DNA from: Thiodiazotropha sp040506275 | GTDB taxonomy: Bacteria; Pseudomonadota; Gammaproteobacteria; Chromatiales; Chromatiaceae | DNA length: 64,000 nt | Reading direction: 5' to 3' | Assembly: GCA_040506275.1 (NCBI GenBank) | Contig: JBEVXD010000004.1 | Span: 389,242 to 453,241, forward strand | In this document: positions 53,108 to 60,899 of the stretch, one piece after another | How the letters are laid out: every line of letters starts with the position of its first letter | Position numbering within the stretch: the first letter of the stretch is position 1 | Made by a program: the position numbers and the translations under genes | Notes under the pieces: generated by a model | Database searches by the model: none | Told to the model about the DNA's origin: nothing | Seen by the model: the letters and a program-made list of their open reading frames with translations, nothing else

Positions 53108-54282
53108 GCCACACGCCACAAATCAAGATCCCCGCCACCTACCTCCGTGGCGGTACCAGTAAGGGTGTTTTCTTTAACCTGTCCGACCTGCCCGAAGCAG
53201 CCCAGGTAGCTGGTGAAGTCCGGGACAAACTACTGTTAAGAGTCATTGGCAGCCCCGATCCTTATGGTAAACAGACCGACGGTATGGGAGGAGCTACCTC
53301 CAGCACCAGTAAAACAGTAATCCTCTCAAAAAGTGATCTGCCAGACCATGATGTGGACTACCTCTTCGGCCAGGTCGCTATCGACAAAGCATTCGTCGAC
53401 TGGAGTGGCAACTGTGGCAACCTCACTGCAGCGGTGGGCTCTTTCGCCATCGCCAGCGGACTGGTGGAGAAGGATCGCACCCCCGACAATGGCATTGCTG
53501 TGGTGCGTATCTGGCAGAAGAACATCGAGAAAACCATCATCGCCCATGTACCCATTACAGACGGCCAGGTGCAGGAGACCGGCGACTTCGAACTCGACGG
53601 TGTCACCTTCCCCGCCGCTGAAGTCAAGATCGAGTTCATCAGCCCGGTCGATCCCTCGGAAGCCATGTTCCCTACCGGCAATCTTGTAGATGAACTGGAA
53701 GTCCCCGACATCGGCACATTCAAAGCCACCATGATCAATGCAGGCATACCAACCATCTTCCTCAATGCTGATGAGATTGGCTACACCGGCACAGAGCTAC
53801 AGGAAGTTATCAACGGTGATCCTGCAGCACTGGAACGTTTTGAAACCATTCGTGCCTATGGTGCAATCAAGATGGGACTTATTGAAAAAGTGGAACAGGC
53901 TGCAGCTCGTCAACATACTCCCAAGGTAGCCTTCGTTGCACCCCCCAGTAGCTATACGGCTTCCAGCGGCAAGCTAATTGATGCAGACACCATCGACCTC
54001 AATGTACGTGCCCTCTCTATGGGCAAACTCCACCACGCCATGATGGGGACAGCAGCGGTCGCCATTGGAACTGCAGCGGCGATCCCAGGCACCCTGGTCA
54101 ATCTGGCTGCAGGTGGAGGAGACCGGGAAGCGGTCACCTTCGGCCACCCTTCAGGCACACTTAAAGTCGGTGCAGCGGCATCTCAACAAGCTGGCAACTG
54201 GATCGTGGAGAAAGTGGTAATGAGTCGTAGTGCCCGCATTCTGATGGAAGGCTGGGTACGCATTCCGGGTGATGCATTCTAG
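53104..54282 (+). CDS. prpF: 2-methylaconitate cis-trans isomerase PrpF
   Basis: 392 residues of the PrpF/DUF453 family with a diaminopimelate epimerase-like fold. The start KIPATYLRGGTSKGVFFNL with the catalytic-face Lys is conserved, as are IGSPDPYGKQTDGMGGATSSTSK, DWSGNCGNLTAAVGSFAI and VTFGHPSGTLKVGA. It isomerises the product of AcnD so that housekeeping aconitase can act on it. The upstream frame to 53041 is repeat-encoded; ATG 53104 is the family start and overlaps the DUF559 stop. It is the last gene of the propionate locus. Confidence 0.96.
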   Translation: MSHTPQIKIPATYLRGGTSKGVFFNLSDLPEAAQVAGEVRDKLLLRVIGSPDPYGKQTDGMGGATSSTSKTVILSKSDLPDHDVDYLFGQVAIDKAFVDWSGNCGNLTAAVGSFAIASGLVEKDRTPDNGIAVVRIWQKNIEKTIIAHVPITDGQVQETGDFELDGVTFPAAEVKIEFISPVDPSEAMFPTGNLVDELEVPDIGTFKATMINAGIPTIFLNADEIGYTGTELQEVINGDPAALERFETIRAYGAIKMGLIEKVEQAAARQHTPKVAFVAPPSSYTASSGKLIDADTIDLNVRALSMGKLHHAMMGTAAVAIGTAAAIPGTLVNLAAGGGDREAVTFGHPSGTLKVGAAASQQAGNWIVEKVVMSRSARILMEGWVRIPGDAF

Positions 54283-54347
54283 TCAACAGAGTCACACACC
54301 ATAACCGGGGACTTTGCAGAAACACTATCGTAGTAGATTAAAAATCT

Positions 54348-54408
54348 GGTGGGGCATGGCCCCACCCTACAGTAAATATAAAGCGGTAGGGTGGGGCCAT
54401 GCCCCACC
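54348..54408. repeat. Head-to-head pair of REP-like palindromes, family 1
   Basis: GGTGGGGCATGGCCCCACC-CTAC and GTAG-GGTGGGGCCATGCCCCACC, 15 bp apart, 66 bp after the prpF stop. They may act as the operon end. The rest of 54283-54680 shows no gene. Confidence 0.88.
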
Positions 54409-54680
54409 AAATAAACTAACGTTTTAGATCTCATCTGAGGTGATGCTGCCTCCAGAGACTGATAACACCTCACTTCCAGGCCTGTCGTGCACACTTCATC
54501 AGGGAGTGGTGGGCATGCACTTGGATAACCAGAAAATACCAATGTCGTAATCAGAAGATTTCGTTTTGATAAAACAAAACCATGGCAGCATTCAGAGTTA
54601 CCATTTCGTCATGCCGACGCTTGCGGATATACTTGCCACCCTGTTTACCTCCACCCCTGACAGTTTAAGAGGATATTTCT

Positions 54681-55247
54681 GTGCCTAAAGCTTGTGACCT
54701 GAAAAAAGGCGTCGTTGTAGAAATCAACGGCATGCCTCATTCCGTCAAAAATGTTGATGCAAAAAGTCCCTCTTCCCGTGGTGCCTCAACACTTTACAAG
54801 ATTCGCTTTACCAATCTGAAAACAGGCCAGAAACTAGATCAATCCTACAAAGGCGATGACATGCTGAAAGAGGCTGACTGCCTTCGTACAGCGGTACAAT
54901 ACTCCTACAAAGACGGCGAAGACTATGTATTCATGAACCTGGATGATTACAGTCAGTATGGCCTCAACGAAAGCGAACTGGAAGATGAGATTCCCTATCT
55001 TATCGACGGCTTGGAAGGAATAACCGCATTATTAGTGGATGGCGCATTAATGGCCATCGAACTACCAGCAACAGTCAACATGAACATCGTAGATACCGCT
55101 CCCGGTATCAAGGGTGCTACGGCGACCGGTCGTAACAAGCCCGCAACCCTGGCATCAGGTTTAGAAATTCAGGTACCGGAATACCTGGAACCAGGGGAGA
55201 TGATCAAGATCAATACCAGCACAGGGAAATTCATGTCGCGGGCCTGA
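54681..55247 (+). CDS. efpL: Elongation factor P-like protein EfpL (YeiP)
   Basis: 188 residues with the three EF-P beta-barrel domains. The loop SPSSRGAST (about 30-38) is the YeiP/EfpL form: the tip carries Arg where EF-P has the modified Lys. LYKIRFTNLKTGQKLDQSYKG and VQYSYKDGEDYVFMNLDDYSQ are also typical, and the C-terminus has ASGLEIQVPEYLEPGEMIKIN. It helps ribosomes pass difficult peptide sequences. The start is GTG with AAGAGG 9 bp upstream. Stands alone. Confidence 0.95.
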   Translation: MPKACDLKKGVVVEINGMPHSVKNVDAKSPSSRGASTLYKIRFTNLKTGQKLDQSYKGDDMLKEADCLRTAVQYSYKDGEDYVFMNLDDYSQYGLNESELEDEIPYLIDGLEGITALLVDGALMAIELPATVNMNIVDTAPGIKGATATGRNKPATLASGLEIQVPEYLEPGEMIKINTSTGKFMSRA

Positions 55248-55296
55248 CTCAATTTCCCTCCATATATGGACTACGCCACTTCAAGTGACCAATCGA

Positions 55297-56820
55297 TCAG
55301 ATCACCTCGAGGTTGGCCTGTTTAACGGGCGGGAACCGCTCATCCAGTGCCACAGAAGGTCCGTCGGCAGTAACGATTCGGGCATGTTGACGTCTTAGAT
55401 CCCGCGCCGATTTAACACCGCAGGAGTGCGCAATAACACCCACCTCATGAACAAGATTGTTCACATAACTGGCTATTCTGTCTGCCTTTACTTCAGGCAC
55501 CAAACCTTTCTGTAACTTGGGATCATGTGTAGTGATACCTGTAGGACAACTGTTCTTATTACATTGAAGTGCCTGTATGCAGCCTAGGGCAAACATAAAA
55601 CCTCGCGCAGAAGTTATAAAGTCAGCACCGACACAAAGCGCCCAAGCTACATCCGCAGGGGTAATTAATTTACCTGAAGCAACGACTTTGACCCGGTCCC
55701 GAAGACCATGGGCATTAAGTCGATCAACCAGGATATAGAGACTCTCCCTTAAAGAGAGGCCTACCGCATCGATTAAAGGCATTGGTGCTGCACCAGTACC
55801 ACCATCACTGCCATCAAGAGTGATGAAATCCGGGGCGGATGAGGCGCCACGTTTATTGATTTCAGTAAACAGGCTGTCGAGCCATTGGGGACCACCGATC
55901 ACGGTTTTAAAACCTACCGGCTTACCTGTGACCTTTCGTACCCGCTCTATCATGGCCAACAAATCTTCGCTGTTGCAAATATCCGGATGGCGATTCGGAC
56001 TGATTGCATCCTGGCCCTCAGGTATCCCGCGAATGGCAGCGATCTCCTTGGTGACCTTTTTACCGGGTAGTATGCCTCCCTTGCCCGGCTTTGCCCCCTG
56101 ACTCAGTTTAATCTCAAACATCTTCACTTGAGGCAGTGCAGCCACTTCACGCAACTTGTCATCATTCAGATTACCGGCAAGATCGCGCACCCCATTTTTA
56201 GCAGTGCCGATCTGAAAAACAATGTCCGCCCCACCCTGCATATGATAGGGAGAAATCGCCCCCTCTCCTGTGTTCATCCAACACCCAGCTTTTTTGGCGC
56301 CCAAGGAGAGTGCCTCTATTGCCGGCTTGGAGAGTGCACCAAAACTCATTCCGGAAACATTGAATAGAGATGCTGTTGTATAGGGATGAGCACACCCCTC
56401 ACCGATGGTCACAGGCCCCGGTGGTACCGCATCCTCACCCAGTGTTGGAAAGGGACAGTTGACGAACAGAATCGAGCCTGGTCGGCGAATATCCCGTGTC
56501 GATCCAAAAGCCACTGTATTTGGCAGGTTCTTACCTGCACGATAGACCCAGCTCCGCTGAGCACGGTTGAAAGGTAATTCCTCACGATCCATGGCAAAAA
56601 AATATTGCCGAAAAAATTCCCCCAGATGCTCGAAGAAATAGCGAAAATGACCTATCACCGGATAGTTTCTACGAATTGCAGTCTTTGTCTGGGTAATATC
56701 GAAGATATAAGTGACAATCACCGCAACCAGCGCTGTAGTGATTATCGCCAACAGGAGGATGGAAAAGACCTCTAAGGTACCCAGTAAAAAACTCTGTAAA
56801 GCTGAGTCAGGAACATTCAT
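55297..56820 (-). CDS. FMN-binding glutamate synthase-family protein, membrane-anchored
   Basis: 507 residues. One N-terminal transmembrane helix (VFSILLLAIITTALVAVIVTY, about 15-37) is followed by the glutamate synthase FMN/Fe-S domain: FNVSGMSFGALSKPAIEALS, GEGAISPYHMQGGADIVFQI, KLSQGAKPGKGGILPGKKVT, DFITLDGSDGGTGAAPMPLID and LQCNKNSCPTGITTHDP, where the Cys residues bind a 3Fe-4S cluster. The amidotransferase domain is absent, so it is not a full GltB. Relatives occur across Proteobacteria; the reaction is not firmly known. ATG 56820 has a perfect AGGAGG. Convergent with efpL. Confidence 0.9.
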   Translation of the reverse strand: MNVPDSALQSFLLGTLEVFSILLLAIITTALVAVIVTYIFDITQTKTAIRRNYPVIGHFRYFFEHLGEFFRQYFFAMDREELPFNRAQRSWVYRAGKNLPNTVAFGSTRDIRRPGSILFVNCPFPTLGEDAVPPGPVTIGEGCAHPYTTASLFNVSGMSFGALSKPAIEALSLGAKKAGCWMNTGEGAISPYHMQGGADIVFQIGTAKNGVRDLAGNLNDDKLREVAALPQVKMFEIKLSQGAKPGKGGILPGKKVTKEIAAIRGIPEGQDAISPNRHPDICNSEDLLAMIERVRKVTGKPVGFKTVIGGPQWLDSLFTEINKRGASSAPDFITLDGSDGGTGAAPMPLIDAVGLSLRESLYILVDRLNAHGLRDRVKVVASGKLITPADVAWALCVGADFITSARGFMFALGCIQALQCNKNSCPTGITTHDPKLQKGLVPEVKADRIASYVNNLVHEVGVIAHSCGVKSARDLRRQHARIVTADGPSVALDERFPPVKQANLEVI

Positions 56821-56853
56821 TTCAACCTCCTCTGATTCAATACAGTTACGCAA

Positions 56854-57316
56854 ACCATTTGCTAACCTTATGAACGACGTCGGATGAAACTACAGCATAC
56901 GGGTTGTCTGTTGATGACTTCTTATCGGAGAAGCAAATACACAATTCAGAGCAGCAGGCCCAGGACAGGGAACACATCCAAACTCGGATTATCCCGAAGT
57001 TTCATACCCTGTATCGGCCTTTGTGTTGCTAACTTGATATAGAGCCTTTGAACTATCGCTTATCAACCAAATGTAACAAACCAGTAATCCTTGACAGCAT
57101 GATTCAATATTCAGGTTTGATAATCTGATCTTCAGGATGAGATAAACATCTCTATCGTTAGAACTATTTATCTCTAGAGACACTAGAGATGAACAGATAA
57201 TAAGTGGAGTACACAAGTGACAGAATTAATACTTTTTAACTTGATCACTCAATGTACTGAAAACGTCATTAGGTTAAACTACTCCGTAGCTTAAATAACA
57301 CTCAAGAACTGAAAAC
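56854..57316. other. Gene-free gap
   Basis: AT-rich intergenic DNA between two divergent genes. It contains only a small hairpin, ATCTCTAG/CTAGAGAT near 57173-57190. No promoter elements stand out. Confidence 0.4.
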
Positions 57317-59065
57317 ATGCACCTGAAAACCTGTCTAAACTCACTCTTCTTCATTCTGTTGCTCACTTGTTTGACAAATACAGGCTGGGCCGAAGAAGCA
57401 ACTGAAACCGAACCTGAAGAAAAGACAACAGAATCTGTAACTGTCCCACAAACTCTGAAATCCCCCCGTGCCACCATGGAGACCTTCCTCCATGCCATGA
57501 ATGACATCAAGCGGGGCTCACCGGAACGTATCGATGCCGCAATCTCTACACTGGATCTCTCCGGCATCAACTCACTGGTAAGAAAGGAGCAGGGCACCGA
57601 CCTCTCCTGGATGCTGATCGAGGTACTGGATCGAACCCGGGTGGTTGATTTGAAGAAAATCCCCAACCACAGCGATGGACCAACCTATCTGTTTCATAGC
57701 TATGAACATGGGGATATCCGAATTGCACGTACCGAGTCCGGTGCCTGGCAGTTTGATCAAAACACCATAACTCAACTATCTGCGATCATGGACGAAGTTG
57801 CCGACATTGAGCGGGTCAGTGGTAAAGAGGAAGAGTCGAGCAAGGTTCCCTGGCACATCCGTTTTCGTCAAAAGATTCCTGATTCTCTGAAATCTACAAC
57901 CTTTTTACTACCGAACTGGCAATGGTTCGGCCTGTTGGCAACCATTCTGATGGGTGTTATAGCAGACAAGCTGCTCTCCTTTTTCCTACGCTCTGGCGTG
58001 CGTAGTTGGCGAAATCAAACTATCCACAAAGAGTTCAAGGAGATCTCTGACGACATACTTCGCCCATTGGGCCTGATGGCAATGGCGCTCATCTGGTGGA
58101 GTGGTATCAATCTGATGGGTCTCACTGAGAATGTGATGTTGATACTGCTGGTGGCGGTTAAGTTTCTCGCCAGTATCTCTGGTGTCTGGGCTGCCTATCG
58201 CCTGGTTGATCTGGTCTCAGCATTTTTACACAAGCGCGCTCAGCTTACTGAAAATAAACTGGACGATGCACTGGTTCCCCTGATACCCAGAACACTTAAG
58301 ATATTCGTTACCGTAATCGGCTTTGTTTTTATCGCCGACAATCTCAACGTCGACATATCCAGCCTGCTTGCCGGTCTTGGTCTTGGTGGTCTGGCCTTTG
58401 CTTTGGCCGCAAAGGATATGGTGCAGAACCTGTTCGGCTCGGTGACAGTGTTGATGGATCGCACTTTTTCTGTAGGCGACTGGGTTATTGTCGATGGTGC
58501 AGAAGGCAGTGTTGAACGAATTGGTTTTCGCAGTACCCGGATCAGAACTTTCTACAATTCGGTGGTGACTGTACCCAACTCAAAGTTCATTACTGCCACT
58601 GTGGATAACATGGGCGAACGGCGCTATCGCCGTCTCTCCTGCAAACTCTCCCTCACTTATGACACACCGCCAGATCGCATTGAAGCATTCTGCGAGGGGG
58701 TTAGAGAATTGGTACGACAACACCCCTATATGCGTAAAGATTACTACCATGTCTATTTGAACGAGTTTGCCGCTTCATCGCTGGATGTATTGTTATATGT
58801 CTTCTGGGAGACACCGGAATGGAGCACTGAGTTGAGAGAACGTCATCGTTTCATGCTGGACATCCTTCGATTGGCACAAGGTCTCGGAGTCGAGTTTGCT
58901 TTCCCAACACAGACACTCTATATGAAACAAGAGGGTGATGAAGCTGTAACAGACGATGAGATGAAACAGACCGAGGCACAGGAACTGGGACAATCACTGG
59001 CCCAAAAGATTGTGGCTGAAACTACAGGAACCGGTGTCAAACCCCCGCCTGTCATCATTCGCTAA
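57317..59065 (+). CDS. MscS-family mechanosensitive channel with periplasmic N-terminal domain
   Basis: 582 residues. A signal peptide (LFFILLLTCLTNTGWA) leads into an acidic linker and a periplasmic domain of about 170 residues. Membrane helices lie near 204-224, 247-265, 273-302, 330-348 and the pore helix near 355-385 (LLAGLGLGGLAFALAAKDMVQNLF). The MscS beta domain follows: DRTFSVGDWVIVDGAEGSVERIGFRSTRIRTF and VTVPNSKFITATVDNM. The C-terminal vestibule region ends in a Thr/Pro-rich tail. It releases solutes on osmotic downshock, which fits a cell that makes glucosylglycerate. Single gene. Confidence 0.93.
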   Translation: MHLKTCLNSLFFILLLTCLTNTGWAEEATETEPEEKTTESVTVPQTLKSPRATMETFLHAMNDIKRGSPERIDAAISTLDLSGINSLVRKEQGTDLSWMLIEVLDRTRVVDLKKIPNHSDGPTYLFHSYEHGDIRIARTESGAWQFDQNTITQLSAIMDEVADIERVSGKEEESSKVPWHIRFRQKIPDSLKSTTFLLPNWQWFGLLATILMGVIADKLLSFFLRSGVRSWRNQTIHKEFKEISDDILRPLGLMAMALIWWSGINLMGLTENVMLILLVAVKFLASISGVWAAYRLVDLVSAFLHKRAQLTENKLDDALVPLIPRTLKIFVTVIGFVFIADNLNVDISSLLAGLGLGGLAFALAAKDMVQNLFGSVTVLMDRTFSVGDWVIVDGAEGSVERIGFRSTRIRTFYNSVVTVPNSKFITATVDNMGERRYRRLSCKLSLTYDTPPDRIEAFCEGVRELVRQHPYMRKDYYHVYLNEFAASSLDVLLYVFWETPEWSTELRERHRFMLDILRLAQGLGVEFAFPTQTLYMKQEGDEAVTDDEMKQTEAQELGQSLAQKIVAETTGTGVKPPPVIIR

Positions 59066-59097
59066 ACCCGCTATTGAATGACAAATTCCGTTCACAG

Positions 59098-59120
59098 GTA
59101 GGGTGGGGCCATGCCCCACT
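59098..59120. repeat. REP-like palindrome, family 1
   Basis: GTAG-GGTGGGGCCATGCCCCAC, 32 bp after the channel gene stop. Confidence 0.85.
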
Positions 59121-59167
59121 ATAAGCCATTAGATGTCCACTAAAAACGGGAACACCAGATTCAACCC

Positions 59168-59926
59168 ATGAGAATTTTTGCGATCTCTGACATCCACATC
59201 GACTTCAAAGAGAATGTTCGCTGGCTTGAATCCCTTTCCAACGCTGACTATGTCGATGATGCCTTGATCCTGGCTGGTGATATTTCAGATTCCACACCCC
59301 GTACTGCCAAATGTTTCGAGCAATTGTGCAGTAAGTTTAAATTTGTTTTTTATGTGCCAGGCAATCACGATATATGGGTTCGACGTGAGTCACAAACAGA
59401 CTCTATCAACAAGTTTTCAGCACTACTGGCATTAGCTCATGAGCATGGCGTGATAACGGAACAAAGGTCGTTTCATGACATAGCCATCATACCTCTGTTT
59501 TCCTGGTACGATCTGAGTTTTGGTGAGATGAGCGAGGCTCTGGTTGCTAAATGGATGGACTTTACCCATTGCAAATGGCCTGAAGCATTAGAGGCCCCAT
59601 CTGCTCAAAATCGTTTTTTCCTGCAGAAGAATGAGATCAGGAAACAGCCTGACTCCAAAACCGTTATCACCTTTTCACATTTTCTGCCTCGGATCGATTT
59701 AATGCCGAGCTATATCCCTGAAAGATTCCAAGATATATACCCGGTTTTAGGCAGCCCACTTCTTGATCAGCAGATCCGCGACCTGGACTCAAACATCCAT
59801 GTCTATGGACATAGCCATGTCAATTGCAGAACAACAATAGACAACATCGAATATATCAACAACGCCTTTGGCTACCCGTCCGAAGCTCGCATCACCGCAA
59901 AAAGGCTTTTGGAAATTACCTATTAA
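59168..59926 (+). CDS. Calcineurin-like metallophosphoesterase
   Basis: 252 residues with the five metal-binding blocks in order: SDIHID near residue 7, ALILAGDIS near 38-44, VPGNHDIW near 70, TFSHFLPR near 170, and VYGHSHVNCR near 218. It is a soluble phosphoesterase of the kind that acts on nucleotides or phosphoproteins; substrate not evident. No signal peptide. A weak AGATTCAACCC lies ahead of the ATG. Its 3' end overlaps the end of the convergent unknown gene by 11 bp. Confidence 0.9.
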   Translation: MRIFAISDIHIDFKENVRWLESLSNADYVDDALILAGDISDSTPRTAKCFEQLCSKFKFVFYVPGNHDIWVRRESQTDSINKFSALLALAHEHGVITEQRSFHDIAIIPLFSWYDLSFGEMSEALVAKWMDFTHCKWPEALEAPSAQNRFFLQKNEIRKQPDSKTVITFSHFLPRIDLMPSYIPERFQDIYPVLGSPLLDQQIRDLDSNIHVYGHSHVNCRTTIDNIEYINNAFGYPSEARITAKRLLEITY

Positions 59927-60896
59927 GGTGCCAATTAAACGCAGCCGGTTCTTCTCTCTTTTTCGACTTCTCGATATGGATTTTCCTGGACGCTATCTCT
60001 CTGCCTTCAGCATGCAATGTCAATTTATGTTTGCCTTCATCCTGTGCCGCCAGTAACCCTCTCGGTCCTCGCCCCACCTCTTTTCCGTCAAGTTTCCATA
60101 CCAACTCTGCAACTATCTTGCGCGTATGTTTTAGATCTTCCTGATCACCGGAAGACCATCTGGCGTAAAGCGGGATGGGCTGCCATGATGGCGCTTTTAC
60201 ATCCTCCTCTGGATGAACCAGCAGAATAGAACCCTGCCGTGGTGCAAGCTCAAAAGACTCACTCAGTACAGTAGTGCTGCGAATCCCATTGGAGTAGGTC
60301 ACTGACAGCTGACAGGCTTTGCCTCCAGGTAAATCTTCAAAATCGAGTGCCAGCTTTCTGTTTGGTGCGCCGGCACCGATAAAGCGGGAGCGACTGCCGC
60401 CACTGATCAGATGGATCTCGATCAGCGCCCCCTCTTCCGGCGGTGAAAAATCGAGCTCAAGAGCGAAGCTTTTTTTACGTGATACTCTCTTATGGGGCCA
60501 GTTAAGCATAAGCCTAGGTGCATCCGCGATTACCCTTTCGAGTATGACTCGATCTGTACGGGTGAGCCTTAAGCTGGAAGCGTCATCAACCAATGCGATA
60601 CGGCCTTGAACCATACACCAGCCAGGATTCTGACGGGCACAAATCACAGGATGCCGAGGTATCAGCTTTTCATGACTCAGCACCTTGCCTGATTTATCCA
60701 ATAGTTCAAGCTCAAGTGGCGGCTCTTGCAACTTATGGAACGATCCGGATCGTGACCGGACTACCGCCTTCGATCTCATCGGCAAGGCATGAAACCGACC
60801 TTTAACATCAATCACTCCAGCCAGTTCGATATATTCAACACCACGGTCGCCTTTAGCGGGAAAGGTTGCAGCATGATGTATCTGTGATCTATTCAT
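59916..60896 (-). CDS. Unknown protein in operon with a metzincin-like protease
   Basis: 326 residues; I do not recognise the family. It has no signal peptide or membrane helix, and is rich in alternating strands that suggest two or three Ig-like beta-sandwiches: PPLELELLDKSGKVLSHEKL, KSFALELDFSPPEEGALIEIHLI, and a C-terminal domain AELVWKLDGKEVGRGPRGLLA followed by LTLHAEGREIASRKI. That last part resembles bacterial PKD/CHU-like repeats. The C-terminus is basic. Its ATG lies 3 bp after the protease stop with GGAGAG inside the protease gene, so the two are made together. It may chaperone, bind or target the protease. Confidence 0.7.
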   Translation of the reverse strand: MNRSQIHHAATFPAKGDRGVEYIELAGVIDVKGRFHALPMRSKAVVRSRSGSFHKLQEPPLELELLDKSGKVLSHEKLIPRHPVICARQNPGWCMVQGRIALVDDASSLRLTRTDRVILERVIADAPRLMLNWPHKRVSRKKSFALELDFSPPEEGALIEIHLISGGSRSRFIGAGAPNRKLALDFEDLPGGKACQLSVTYSNGIRSTTVLSESFELAPRQGSILLVHPEEDVKAPSWQPIPLYARWSSGDQEDLKHTRKIVAELVWKLDGKEVGRGPRGLLAAQDEGKHKLTLHAEGREIASRKIHIEKSKKREEPAAFNWHLNR

Positions 60897-60899
60897 GAA